A DNA stretch of 64,000 nucleotides from Magnaporthiopsis rhizophila (Eukaryota > Ascomycota > Sordariomycetes > Magnaporthales > Magnaporthaceae). Each line of letters starts with the position of its first letter. The stretch's first letter is position 1. This document shows, piece after piece, positions 37,231 to 49,124 of the stretch. The translations under genes were made by a program, and so were the position numbers. The DNA lies in contig PYSS01000007.1 of NCBI GenBank assembly GCA_003049465.1, positions 310,001 through 374,000 of the forward strand. Direction: 5' to 3'. Below the pieces are notes generated by a model. It had not been told where the DNA came from and did not search any database. It worked only from the letters and a program-made list of their open reading frames with translations.

Positions 37231-40200
37231 GGCCTGTTGTCGCCGGTTGGCATTCCGAGGTGAAGCACAAAGATTGTGTCTTGAGCTGCCGGGAGGGCAA
37301 GCGCCTTCACAAGGTCAGCTTCCTGCCACGGTGCTTGTGGCGGCTGGGCTGCAGCCGCTGGTTCTTTTTAGCGTGGCACTAACAGGCGGGCGTGCCGCCG
37401 TGAGGGGTGGTGCGGGTGGGTTACGGCGCGTGGGACGAGGGCTGTGGGATCGGGATACTGTCAAAATATTGACCAGAGCGAGGCGGCCGCGAGAAGGCGA
37501 GCCGGAAGCGAAACGGTGAAGCGAGGTGATCAGGCAGCTCGCCATCAGCGCCGTATTTCCATTGTGATGCAAGCTGGAGGCAGAATGAGGAAAACCCTTT
37601 CTAGTACGGCCCACAAGACAGCCAGGGGGTAAGTCAGTTGGCCAGAGGCCACAGCCCGCTCCCACACCCGCCTCGGCGAACAGCTTGCGAAGGCGTGCAG
37701 AGGCGAGGGACAAGGACGAGGAGGAACTGAGGTAGAGAGAATCGAGTCAGGGGTCTGGGGTGCTGTTAGGCCCATGCAGCAACGTGAGCACAAGGGGCAG
37801 GCGCGGAGTCTTCATGCCGCGTCTATGGAGAAGCCAGGCAGACACCAGGAGGCACACCCCCGCCGGGGTGCGTGTGCGCCTGTGTGTCTGGCTGGGATGT
37901 GCAGTAATGCCAGGCTCTTGGGCTGAGTAGCTCTGGATACTTGAAGGATAGCGGGCCAGATCCGAGCTCGGGCTGCTGATGTCTGGCGGCCAAAAGCCTA
38001 TCCTATCCTCGGAGCAATGTGACCGCTTCACGCGATCCCCCGGTCGCCACAGAAGCACGAGCCAGAGCCAGAGCCCGGGCCAGATCTGAGTGTTTCTTAT
38101 TCTTTCCGCTGTACTTACTGGTTCAGATGCTTCTCCTACGTCCGGACGCTGAGGACATAGGATTCGATGCAGAGCCACGTGCACTCCAATAAGGCGCCGC
38201 TACCTCGGTCGGATTGCTTCGGGTCTGTTTGTTTAGAGGCAAATGGAGGCAGGGAGGACGGTGAGACAGCAGGGCGCGTAATCCAAAACTCGCTGACAGC
38301 CTGTTCGGTGCGTTTGACCTGGCTTGTGTGCCAGAGGAAAAGAGCCTGGTGCCTACCTACCTGGTAGGTACGTGGCCGGGTCAACGTGTTGTGTGTCGTA
38401 GTGGTAGAGGCAGGTTGTGGTGAGGTGGGGTCGAGAAGGAAAGCACGCAGAGCTCCTTCCTCGGAATCCAAGCTGGGATGCACCTCACCAAAACACCGAA
38501 CCAGAGGGGTGAAATTGAGACTGGAGATGATGGATTGAACAGGCCGCGATTTCTGGGATTAAACAGCGACGAAGGTCGAACACGATAGGAGGTATAGCTT
38601 TCCCAGCCGGAAAACCCACCCGCAGCACTCGGCGCGTTTAGCGTTGAGGCAACAGCGACAACAACTTTGCGTGGTGGAGCAACAAGGCGACGGCGTAGAC
38701 TGGGTTCTTGCAGAAGAAAGACGGCCAGGGTGCCGTGCTCGCCTAGCTCAAGCGTCGGTCGGAAGACGTACCACGGCACACACCACATGGGTGCCAGGCG
38801 AAGGTTCCATGCTGCTCTCTTTGGTGCTTGCGCGACCCAAGTTTGGTACGCTACCTGCCGAGCCTGCCTGCCCTCATCCATCCCTCGGACTGCGTGAAAC
38901 ATTGATCCGTCTCCCAGCGTACCTCGGTACAAGGCCTGACCAGGGCTTATGCAGCCTCCTGGACACATGGTAGGCCCCCCTTTTGTGCCTGGGAGAGTCC
39001 GCCCGAATGAACCCCCACTCCACACCCAACGGCTGGGGGCATTTTCAGAGAGGACTAGCGGCACCAAGGAAGGACCCTTTGTCGTTTGTTTTCCGTCTTT
39101 GTTCTTTTCTTCTCCGGCACACAAACGATGTATCAGGCGGCAGCTAATACCCGACAGACGATTTGCTGATCAAGTGGCGAGCGTCATCTCCTGATCTCCC
39201 CGCAATAAGCGACCACTGCGCCGTGGTTCTGCCCGAATTGCGTGCAGCAGCCGCCGAGGAAAGGCTGCAGCACGCTGGGGACTGAGGCAGCGCCCACACC
39301 CTGTCAATCACACCCCCACCCCTACTGGGCAGGCTCACACGGGGTACAACGTCGGTGGAAAGATCAAAACAGCGCATCGAGATCGACAGCATCTCTCGCA
39401 GGGAATGGAGCCTAGGTATGGACGGCCTGTTCTCGTTGTTCGCCTGTAACGTGGCACTTTTCGGGTGGTTTATTTACAAGCCATCGGCCTACCTTGCGGC
39501 AACTTGGGAGTGTAATTGCCTTACATGGTGGGTGTGAGGCAGGTCGGTCCAGTGTGAAGGAGGCGAAAGGGGCAATCTAGACGAAGAGGCAAGACCGAGA
39601 CGGATTTCTCCAGACTCTTGCTAGTCAGTCATTCGGCCCACCAACTCACAGCCTCCCTGCTCGCGGATACAAGCAGGGGGTGTCTGTACCCGCAAGCGGC
39701 ACAATGTGTTTGTCTCGATCGATCGGTAATAATTTGCTAGCCAGTGCATTATCCCTCCGATGACAGATCACATTCGACCCCAGAAAAAGCCGATTGCAGG
39801 GATCACTGCCGACGTTATCCCAGCGCTCTAAGAGTTCGGGGACCTGGTTTTCACGGACACCAGGCCGCTCCCGTGGGTAGAGCCGCAAGATTCTAAGCGA
39901 CGGAAACCAACACACCGACATTGGATATCGTTGTTCCTAGCAGACAAATCGAGCCAAGACTGCCTGAAAGGGGAAGCGCCCGTCGTGCTTTCCCCTTTCC
40001 ATTTCGGGTTGGTTTTATCTCCGCTCTGAGCTTTCCGACATGCCTGTACCCTGCCCGTCCGCGTAGGAGGGGAATATCTGTCGGTATAAGATCGAATCGA
40101 TGACATAAACGCGCATGCAACGCGCATGCACCCGTCTCGCGCTATCACTGCTGATCCAAGAGCTGACAGTCAGCGGAGCATCATCAGCACTCTAGCCTGG

Positions 40201-41494
40201 GTGGCACCAGAGGCTCCTCGAGGAGGTGGCACTGTGTCCACCTCGTCCAGCCGCACATCAGATGCGGTCAGGGGTATTTAAACATAATGAGAGCGGGAGT
40301 GTTTCCAACCTAGCCCGGTTAAGCGTTGGTCGCCTCGTGTCGTCTAAACTTGTCGACGTAATTGCGAGGTATGCGATGCTCCCCAGTGGCCATCGTAAGG
40401 AGGCCCCGCCTGGTGAGTCAGCACACAGTATTGAAACAGATTGACTTTGAGGCGCGCACCCCGCCCACAAAATCGTTGAGACGCTTAACTGTTCGCTTCA
40501 ATGCAATTGTAACCAACACAAAGAAAAAGGAAAAAAAAAAGAAGAAGAAAAAGCAAATAAGAAAGCTGCAATTGGTATTTTTAAGAATGTTCTTTTTTTG
40601 TGTAAAATATATTATTTTGCCTGAGGTTACGGTTGATCGAAAATTATTAGGTTGTGCATTTTTACAAGGAAGCGTGCTGTTAAGCGTCTCGACGATTTTA
40701 TGAGTGGGGTGGCACGGCCAGCTCCGGGCAACCACTTACAGCACTGTATCGCACAGCCCTAGGAGCAGATGCGCGGCACGGCTCGCGTGCGAAGACACGT
40801 CACGTCCAATGATGGACAGCTTCCAACGCTCAACCGCTGCATGTGCATACTCCCCGGTCCCTGAACCACCGCCACACAGTAGCGACCGTACCTCTCCTGC
40901 CCAACGGCTGTTTCCCTCTCCATTTTTTTCTCTTCCCCTGGCCGACGCCTAGAATCTACCCGACCCCTGCACTTCCCCATCCGCCGTCGTGCTTTCCTTC
41001 GCGTATTTCGCGAATCCGAGAAGGGCTCACCAAGCCCGCCGAGCCCCCACATCACTCGCCCGACAACTCGACGGAATCCCGGCCCGGGAATCAGACATTA
41101 GTGCGTCCTTATCCTGGTCCCTCAGATTTCATAGAGGCCGGGGCTTGTTTCTTCCCCTCGGCTTCTGCTCCAGCCCCCTGGAAGAGCCGCACCCTCCAGT
41201 CGCCGGCGACGCAAACTGCTAGCACCTTCACCACGCTGTGTAGCACAGGAGCGGCAGTGCGTCCCTTACCAAGGGATAGCCACACTGTAGCTCCCGTCCC
41301 GAATCAGCAGGGAAGGTCGCTCTCTTATAGGCGGATCAGATCCCTCTGTACGGGAGGTGGAGACCTCCGGTGGAGCGGCATCTTGACCTCATCAGGAGGA
41401 GGGTGCAGGCGCATGTGTGCGCCACGGTGCCAGCGCACAAGTCCGCTCACAAGTCCGATCTCCAGACCGACCCGGCTACAGGGTCGCTTCGGGG
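37231..41494. other. Large gene-free region with a MITE-like element
   Basis: About 4.3 kb, the longest gap in the window. Open frames exist (for example 38381-39124 on the minus strand) but none shows a domain, a plausible start or conservation I recognise. It holds a CCTACCTACCTGGTAGGTAC word at about 38352-38371, a CCTAGGTATG word near 39411, and the inverted-repeat element at 40454-40716. The last 600 bp, CT-rich in part, should contain the promoter of the TBC gene. An unrecognised lineage-specific or non-coding transcript cannot be excluded. Confidence 0.5.
40454..40716. mobile_element. MITE-like element with terminal inverted repeats
   Basis: Left arm (about 40454-40500) and right arm (about 40671-40716) are inverted copies. 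The shared core reads AAAATCGTYGAGACGCTTAA (40469-40488 and the complement at 40682-40701), with one mismatch, and similarity continues outward through a CACCCC block and inward through CGCTTC. The interior is very AT-rich with an A-run (about 40525-40560), unlike the GC-rich flanks. Several differences between the arms are C/T or G/A. The size of about 260 bp, long imperfect arms and no coding capacity suit a non-autonomous DNA transposon. I could not see a clear target-site duplication, so the superfamily is open. Confidence 0.6.
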
Positions 41495-42955
41495 ATGGCT
41501 CCCGCAGGAGACTCGCCGTCGGGGCGGCGGAGCCCCGACTGGTTCCCTTTGAATGCTGGTGTAACGCCATCACAGCCGCCCACAGCGTCAGCCCAGCACT
41601 TCAACGGCGACGTGCGTAGGAATAACAAGAGAGATTCCGAGTCCAATACCAGTCCTAAGGCGCAGGCAATCCGCGAGGCCTGTAGACTGCGCAGGGTAGA
41701 CGACCTCAAGGAGCTAGCCCTGTCCAAAGGTGGCTTTCTGTCCGACTCACTCAGACGACAGGCATGTAAGACTGAACGCACCTCTCTCATTCCAATTAGA
41801 TATCTGTTGGTCGAATGCTCATCCTATGTTGCTTCCAGGGCCTGTCCTTCTGGGTCTAACTCCCGAGGGTGAAGCCAGTGACCCAGATGGCTCCGCCGAG
41901 ACCAACAAAGACTCGTCTTGGAAGGAGTTGCCCCGCCACCGCGATGAGGATCAGGTGCAGTTGGATGTTGACCGGGCGTTTATTTACTATCCTAACCGTA
42001 TGCACATATATCTTGCAGACTCTCGCCCCCAACATGTTCAACCTGTTCTCTCTGGCCGACTAACGCATTCCATCATGCAGTTGAGAATCCAGCTGATTTG
42101 GAGCGGCGAAAAGGTGACCTATCAGACTTGATCGTCGAGGTGCTCAGGCGACATCCGTACCTGTGTTACTTCCAGGGCTACCACGACATCTGCCAGGTCT
42201 TCCTGCTCGTCCTCGAACCCGCCCAATGTTCCCTGGCAGTGTCTCGACTCTCGGTCCTGCGTATCCGCGACTTCATGCTTCCCAACCTGGCGCCGGCCAT
42301 AGCCCAGCTGCGCCTGCTCCCGGATATACTGCACGCTGCCGACCCGGCTCTCTGGCGCCACTTGTCGCAGACGGAGCCCTTCTTCGCACTCTCGGGCACC
42401 CTGACCATGTACGCCCACGACGTGCAAACGCTCGGCGAGATCGCCCGCCTGTTTGACGCCCTGCTCGCGCGCGACCCGGCCTTTAGCGTCTACGTCTTTG
42501 CCGCCATCGTGCTCTCGCGGCGCGACGAGCTCTTCGACACCCCGGACTCGGAGCCCGAGATGCTGCACTCGATACTCTCCAAGCTGCCCCAGCCCCTCGA
42601 CCTCGACGCCCTGCTGGCCCTCGCCGCCGAACTCGCCGTCACGCATCGCCCCGACCGCCTCCCCGCCTGGCGCGACGTCTCGTCCGCCAGCGTGCTCAAG
42701 ACGGCGCGCGACACGGCCGCCTGTGCCGCCCAGTCGTTGTCCTACGGTAGGGCCTGCTTCGACCGCCAGGTCCGCGAGCTCGAGTTTGCTGAGAAGCGCG
42801 ATAAAATCAAGGCCGTCATCTGGCGGTACCGCAGACCAGTCCGCGCCGTCGGCTTTGCCGTCGCGGTCGGAGTACTGGCTTTCTGGCTCCGCCGATCTCC
42901 CGGCCCTCTGGCATACATTACCGCCCTGTTCTCCCGCTGGATCGGGGACCGCTGA
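41495..42955 (+). CDS. TBC-domain Rab GTPase-activating protein, Gyp8/TBC1D20-like
   Basis: Three exons (41495-41765, 41839-41997, 42081-42955) give 434 residues. The TBC domain (about 60-320) carries the arginine-finger motif in VQLDVDRAF (about 128) and the glutamine-finger motif in YFQGYHD (about 165), so both catalytic residues are present. A hydrophobic segment near the C-terminus (VGFAVAVGVLAFWL, about 396-409) followed by a second short one suggests a tail anchor, as in Gyp8 and TBC1D20, which act on Rab1/Ypt1-type GTPases at the ER-Golgi boundary. The ATG at 41495 (MAPAGDSPSG) is the first in frame before exon 1's homology; the N-terminal 60 residues are not conserved in my recollection, so the start is less certain than the rest. 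Intron 2 splits a leucine codon. The gene converges on VPS52, another trafficking gene, with a 450-bp gap. Confidence 0.88.
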
Positions 42956-43408
42956 TCATGTATTATTTCCTTGCTTATCAGTTGTTGACGGCTAGAATAA
43001 AGGGGCTCAGGGCAGGAAGCGGTGAGGCGGCGCATCCGTAAACAGCGCTATCACGCAGCAAGTAAAAGCGATACACTCCCGCCAGGGTTTCTCACGATTC
43101 GTTTGTACATGTAGAATATACTTGAACCGCCTGGATTGGGTCTTTGGCACATGAGCCGGCATCTGCTGAGGTCAAGCAGATAGGAGAGCTTGCTATAGAA
43201 CGAAGAATCGTTTTGTCCCAGCAAAAGGGTCATAATTTCTTTTTGGTACCAACCCTCCAACCATGACGTATATCTTCTCTAGGATACATGCCCACCGAGA
43301 ACCCACGCTACTTGACACAAAAAATAGGCTGAGACAATGATTTTGAAAAATGTTTGGGAAGTTCAACGGGCTACTGACTGGCCCATACCTAGGTTAATTT
43401 ATGCGCCT
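42956..43408. other. Convergent 3' spacer (TBC gene / VPS52)
   Basis: Contains only apparent 3' untranslated sequence of the two converging genes. A TACCTAGGT word lies at about 43386-43394. No coding exon is seen. Confidence 0.55.
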
Positions 43409-45549
43409 CTACAGTGCCTCCTGGAACGCCGTCTTCAACCCCTCAAAGTGCTCCTGCTGCTCGGCGGCCAGCTTCCCCCCGGCGTCGCTGAGGATGGTGA
43501 GGAGGAGCGAATAGTTGTTGTAGAGGAAGCGCTCGCGCTTCCTCCTGTCCTTGCCGAACCAGGCCTGGCTGTAACGCGTCAGGAAGGCCTCGGCCTCAGA
43601 GCGGAGGCGGCGCATGCTCGAGACGAGGGGCTCGTCGTCGCCGGCCTCGGCGCTGAGCGCCACGAGGCCGTGCAGCAGCTGGCCGAAGCGCTGCGTGACG
43701 ACGTGGGGCGCGGCCGAGTGCTGCTGGGCCGCGGCGCCCGTGAGCGACTGCGGGCGCGAGGGGAGCGCGCTGGTCAGGGCCCGGATCGACTCGCAGTGGT
43801 GGTCCATGACCACCTGCAAGCGCGGCCAGAGCAGCATGTTTGTCGCGTTGACGTAGCCGTCGACCGCCGGCACGCGCCGCCGCTGCAACTCAAAGGCGAA
43901 CCGCTGGTTCAGCCGGATGCAGAGCAGCAGGCCCAGGCCGTCGAACGAGTCGCCCGCCAACGACCGCGAGAGCGTCTGGCCCAGCGCAAAGGTCGGCTCG
44001 AAGATGTAGTCGAAATGGCGGGACAGCGAGGCGGCCGGGATGGCCGGCGAGAAGAACGAGGTCAGGAACGTGTACTCGGCCGTCGCGTTGTCGACCAGGG
44101 CAAGGTTAAAGTTGCGGAACGGGGTCTCCAGGTAGTGCGTCGACTTGTCCTCCTCCGCCAGGTACGACGACATGGCCATGTGGTTGCTGGTCTTCAGCAA
44201 GTCCATGCGCCGTCCCAGGTTGAAGGCATCATGCGGCGGGCCCGGGATCCTAGAGCTGGACAGCACCGTGGCCTTCCGCGACGAGTCATCGTGGCCCAGG
44301 ACGTCGTTCTTATCAAGAGTGTGTAATTTGAGCTTCTCCAGCGCCTTTTGGTAGCGCGTAAATTGATCGAGGTAATACCACCTCATTGTGTTCTTATACG
44401 CTTGACATATCTCGTCGGCGAGTGTAGCATTGTGCTTACGAAGAAAGGCGAACAAATCTTTGAACTTGAGGAAGTTGTGCTGTTGGATAATTTGAGCATT
44501 AATGTTTGGGGACCGCAAAGCCTTGATCTGGGCGACCAAGAAATCCCGTGTTCGTTCGATGGCCTTCCGTGGAGATGAAAATCAGTCGTTGCTGAGAGAT
44601 CGAGGCTCCGCACCCGCAGAACGTGGGAGTGTGCCACATCACATACCTTGACCACCAGCTTCTCCAGCAACGGCCCCAAATCCGCCAGGGCTTTGCTTTT
44701 GCCTTGATTCAAACTCTGCCGATTCGCTGCCGCACGCTTCTCCACGTCGCGCAGGGCCTGCACCCATTGCTCGTCGATATGCCCTTCCGAGATCTTGGCC
44801 ACGGTAAGAGGAGACACGCTGATCTCTTCCACTATCGGACCGAGCCCCTTTTCTACTGCCTTTCGGTTCTCCAATCTCACATTGAGAGCCGCGGACCTCT
44901 TCTGTAGACTCTCTATGTCGGCGGAAACCGTTGCGAGATCGTTTCGGAAGCTCGTGAGGTTCGCCTCTACTGAGCTCAGGACGTCATCGCAGGCTCGGAT
45001 CGACGTGGACAAGTCCTCAAACCTGGCCTTGCCTCGTTCGTCTGTCGATTGCAGTGCAGTGTTAGCAGGTGCGGTGGTGCTCTAGGGTGGTCCCCGGGAG
45101 GGGCGCGGCGCACACTCTTGGATGGTCTGTGGCCTATAAGACTCATGGTCCCCGTCGCGGCCGGTCTCGATGGCCAGCTCACTCAGAGACAGTCCGGCGA
45201 AGTCAAAGTCCAGGTCGAGGTCCTCCTCAGATAGTGGCGCTGGTGTCTTTTCCGCTGCTGGTACGTCGCCCCCGAGAAGCTTGGCCAACACTTCTATCGC
45301 CTTCCCTTCATCATCCACCGTAGTCGACTGCTTGAGGGCAGAGCCATTCGTCCGGCGCGCCGAGGCGAGCAGAGACACGCTGGAGTCGCTGGAGGCGAGC
45401 GACAAGGAAGAGGCGCGGGCCGATCGGGACGAGGTCAGGTAGGGACCGCGGATGCTCGATGTCCGTCGTGGGAGGGGTGAGGCGGCGCGGCTGGTGGATT
45501 GTGATGAGGGCCCCGAAGTCGCCTGGACTGTGAGTCTGTCAAGCCACAT
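43409..45549 (-). CDS. VPS52: Vps52, subunit of the GARP tethering complex
   Basis: Three exons (45549-45114, 45041-44647, 44563-43409) give 661 residues, the usual size for fungal Vps52. The N-terminal 140 residues are Ser-rich and low in complexity, then comes the conserved coiled-coil block (YERGKARFEDLSTSIRACDD and DIESLQKRSAALN, about 145-220), which in GARP mediates assembly with Vps51, Vps53 and Vps54. The C-terminal part (from about residue 300) is the helical Vps52/Sac2 domain, with NAQIIQQHNFLKFKDLFAFL and QFTRYQKALEKL. GARP tethers endosome-derived vesicles to the trans-Golgi. The first donor is GTGCGC, weaker than usual, but the join restores the conserved YERG/RFEDL stretch and all phases agree. 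The ATG at 45549 is the first in frame. Confidence 0.93.
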
Positions 45550-46746
45550 CCTGGAGAAGGCCTGTGGGAAGGCAGGGCTGGCGAGGGAGCGTTCACGGGC
45601 TCTGTGAAGCAGCGATCATAGCTCGGGGCGGCACCGCGTCGACGGCACGGGCGACGCGATAGCCAACCGCCCTTCCACTCTAATGCGGCGCTCGCGTGTC
45701 TGAAGCCACGTGGGTTGGTGCTACTGGCAGCTGGGCGGAGTTGGCGGCAGCGAAGGTCGAACGGAAGGCGGGAGGCGTTGACGTTGAGGGACAGCTGGCT
45801 TACAGCTTCCAGTGAGTGTGGCTTGTCGCATGGCAATGGGGGCGCGGCGGATGGGCTCATTGGCGGTCCCACTTGCACGGGCGCGGCGCCCGAAACAACG
45901 CTAATTGGAGACCCCAGTAGCCGAGTTTATGCCGTAACGTCTACTGTCCTATTTTTCAATAGATGCACCCATTCCTCACTGTTTGCTATATCCTACAAAA
46001 GTTATACGGGCTGCAGGTTTTTTTTATTTGCTAATATGACGGGCTTTCCGCTTTCCGTTCTTGTTCATCTGTTTCGTGCTAGGTGGGCAAGGGCCACCTC
46101 GGTACCTAGGTAGAGAAACGAAGTGGTTCTGTTTCCAGAGTCCTTCGGCACATATGTTAACTAGCATGGCAGATATCAACGCGGGGCTTTTGGTCAGCTT
46201 TGGGCAACTGACTAGAAAGTCCGCGCGATCTGTCGGTCCTCAGCAAAACAAGGCGCACCGATGTAGACGAGCGCCACTCAAGCCACTAAACATATTACGT
46301 AATGTTGGAATCTTAACAGTTCCATGTGCTGCGAGTATCTTCATTTTCCCCAAAATGCAGGCGCATGCCCCTCCTTTCGAGGCGTTTGCTCGCCTCCTGG
46401 CAGTTGTAATGGTCGGCGTGTTGCGTGTTTTTGTGCTGCGCTGCCATTGCAATGTGAAAGTCTAATCTGACAAGGCGGAGGCATGCTGCCGCGCGCAAGG
46501 GTGGCGCAAGAACACCACCAGTAGCTCTCCAATGACATTCTGGAGGCAGGTGCCGAGGTACTTGGCGTTTCCATCTTCAAGCTGGTAATACCTCCCTCCC
46601 CGCCTGCTTCTTGGGACGCTCCAGCTCAGTCGACTCGGCCAGCATGACCCTTAGACGACGCAATGGCATTGAGGTTGATGGAGAGGAGAGTCACAGCGCG
46701 TCACTGAAACCACACGCTGAGTGAAGGCGTCAGGCCAAATATGCGA

Positions 46747-46780
46747 CTACCTACCTAGGTACCTTAAGTACCTCGGTAGG
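46747..46780. repeat. Hairpin-like cluster of ACCTAGGT words
   Basis: CTACCTACCTAGGTACC followed after four bases by GTACCTCGGTAGG, which can pair with the first half. This is the longest member of a dispersed intergenic word family described in the findings. Confidence 0.7.
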
Positions 46781-47159
46781 TGGCTTTACATCAGTGGGGA
46801 GCTCCAGCTAGATGGGTCAAGTGGCATGTACATCCAAGGACGCCCTAAGGCCCTGACAGAACGCAGGACATCAGAAGGCCATCCAATCCGGTCAAGCCCA
46901 GGCAATGCAAACAGCAAGGCATCCAAAAAAGCACTTCCCCCGTCGCGTTGACCTCCAAGGCACCGGGACCCGCCCGCAGCCGCAAAAGCGTCCGGCTTGC
47001 GCAGGCTGAGAACGAACCAATCCGTTGTCGCTCCCATCTCCATCACTAGGACACACTCATCGTTTGCTAGCACCACCACCACCGAGAGCCCACCCCCTCG
47101 GACCCCACATCCCACCGTCTGGAACCCGACTGACTTGACCCCTCCCCGCCGCCTGCACT

Positions 47160-47372
47160 TTTGCCATCCCTCTTCTAATAATTTTTAAAAAATTCCCAAA
47201 ACCCCTTCCTCCGCTGTAACTTTTTTCCCTTCCCACTCTCCGCTCCCCAAACTTCTCCTTCTCTTGTTCTCGGGGTGTCTCTCACTTCGTTGTCGTCGTC
47301 CGCAGCCTCGCTCCCTCGCCCCGCCCTCCCTCTTCGACCAAGCACAGTCTTTCTCTGCTTCACGTTGCGAAA
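47160..47372 (+). promoter_or_regulatory. Pyrimidine-rich leader of eIF5A
   Basis: An AT-rich patch (about 47177-47200) is followed by about 170 bp strongly enriched in C and T up to the ATG, a common feature of highly expressed fungal translation genes that usually contains the transcription start. The exact start cannot be read from sequence. Confidence 0.4.
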
Positions 47373-48366
47373 ATGTCGGACGAGGTAAGCGGATTCTCAT
47401 GAGCGGTTTTATGTGTGGCGTGTCTCAACTGCCGGCTCCTTTCTGGGAGAGGGGGAAAAAAAACCGGTGGGAAAAAAGCAAGCCCCGCCGTCGCATGGCC
47501 TCGCTCGCGCGCGAGAACCCCGCCATGCGCCGATATGGGGGAAGACACGAGGAACAACAAGGGAACGAAGACCTGGCCCGCATCTTCCCCGCGCCCGTTG
47601 AATTCTCTCGTTGTCCTTTGTCGCACGCCACAAAATACCCTCAAGGTCGCCGTCCTCGCACCAGTACTGACGTATCCATCTCGCCGGTTAGCAACATGAG
47701 CACACCTTCGAGTCGGCCGATGCCGGCGCGTCAACAACCTTCCCGATGCAGTGCTCGGCCTTGAGGAAGGGTGGCCACGTCGTTATCAAGGGCCGTCCTT
47801 GCAAGATTGTCGACATGTCGACCTCCAAGACCGGCAAGCACGGTCACGCCAAGGTCCACCTTGTCGCCATCGACATTTTCACGAACAAGAAGCTGGAGGA
47901 TCTCTGCCCCTCGACCCACAACATGGACGTCCCCAACGTCACTAACGACACCTATGAGCTTGTAAGCCCGCGATCCAATCTGGAACGGGATGAGTTTGCC
48001 ACGGCGGCGTTCATATCTCGACTTTCTGGCCTACAGGAGACTGACATGATCATCTCATTACCCGCATAGATTTACCTGAACGACGACGGCTTCCTCCAGC
48101 TTATGGACTCTAACGGCAACCAGCGTGAGGATATCAAGCTGCCCGGAGGCAGCGAGAAGGCGGATGAAGTTGCCAAAGAGATCACTCGTCTCCATGATCT
48201 GAAGATGGAGGACGACCGTGAGATCTGTAAGTTTAACCCGCGGTATCTGGCACATGGGTGCTTGACGTGACACGGCTGACGGCGTTCCACCACAGTCATT
48301 GTCGTTACCAAGGCCATGGGTGAGGAGGTTCCCACCCAGGTCAAGCCTTCCTCCGGCTCGTCTTAA
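47373..48366 (+). CDS. Translation factor eIF5A (hypusine-containing)
   Basis: Four exons (47373-47384, 47692-47961, 48070-48226, 48296-48366) give 169 residues, standard for fungal eIF5A. Exon 1 has only four codons (MSDE) and is followed by a 307-bp intron, long for this genome. The hypusine loop STSKTGKHGHAK is intact; the lysine between Gly and His (about residue 53) is the one converted to hypusine by Dys1 and Lia1. The SH3-like N-domain is followed by an OB-fold C-domain (YLNDDGFLQLMDSNG to IFIVVTKAMGEE). The protein promotes elongation through polyproline runs and termination, in the cytosol. The reading frame visible at 47385-47691 is intron and not part of the protein. Confidence 0.96.
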
Positions 48367-49124
48367 GTGGCTTAGCGCCACGACGGATCGCGGTGGTTAG
48401 CGACTCCTAGGCTCGCAAAAACTGGGAGTCTCGCAGCTACACAATGCTTTGACGGTTTCCTCACTAGCCAGCTATCTTGCATGGTTGTTCGTTCTTAGGG
48501 GCGCAGGGGCTGCGCATACACACACACTTATGAGGGGGTTTTCAACTGGGCGCTTTTTTCTTCTTTTTTTAACGGAGCGGCGGTATAGGAATATTTCAGT
48601 CAGGCAGAACACTCGATGTTTAAAAGCTCTCGATTCCTGATATCACCGCGAGGGAGAAAAAACACACGGAAGCCACCTGGCTGAGCGACTCACGATGCTC
48701 AAGGCTATAGATTCTGAAAGAGAATCCTGAAGCGTCCGAAACCAACCTTGGGCCTCGTTCCATATGCGGTGATGATGCACCTGGGACCCGTGCAAGGAAG
48801 AACTGGACAAGGGCGTCGAGGAAGGCAGAATAAAAGAAGAAATAAAGAAAAAAGAAAAAAAAAGGAACCATACTTGAACCAGCTATGTGCTTCTAGATGT
48901 AACGCAGTCGAAGCCGCCGATTCGATACCAGTGGTCCCCAGTTTTGGGGGGCCCGTAAACTTCTTTGGGTTTGCAATTTGCTTCGCTGTGGTCTGTTCTG
49001 CGTTCTACACGGCGGAAAGAAATCTGCATCCCTGCATGGCCTCAACCGCTTCTCCAATAAAACCAAAGGGAACTGTCCATCAAAAAGCCCGAGTGACGTG
49101 GTCGGGTTTGGATGGAAAAGCACC
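48367..49124. other. Spacer between eIF5A and RRN7
   Basis: About 760 bp with the 3' end of eIF5A and the upstream region of RRN7. A-rich simple sequence lies at about 48832-48865. No exon is supported. Confidence 0.55.

Larger units (their letters stand above)
45550..47372. other. Divergent promoter spacer of VPS52 and eIF5A
   Basis: No supported exon in 1.8 kb. It holds GGTACCTAGGTAG at 46101-46113 and a hairpin-like CTACCTACCTAGGTACC...GTACCTCGGTAGG cluster at 46747-46780. From about 47040 to 47370 the plus strand is CT-rich with A/T runs, the usual look of a strong fungal housekeeping leader. Confidence 0.55.

Noticed and set aside
38381..39124. 247-codon minus-strand open frame in the 4.3-kb gap
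   Set aside because: No recognisable domain, erratic composition rich in Trp, Pro and Arg, and no plausible start or splice context. It may be chance in GC-rich DNA.
40843..41619. 258-codon plus-strand frame overlapping the start of the TBC gene
   Set aside because: It overlaps the coding exon of the TBC gene in another frame and has the Pro/Ser/Arg composition of an out-of-frame translation.
48860..48960. Possible tRNA-like sequence near eIF5A
   Set aside because: I could not form a cloverleaf with an acceptor stem or find a matching A box and B box; no tRNA is supported anywhere in the window.
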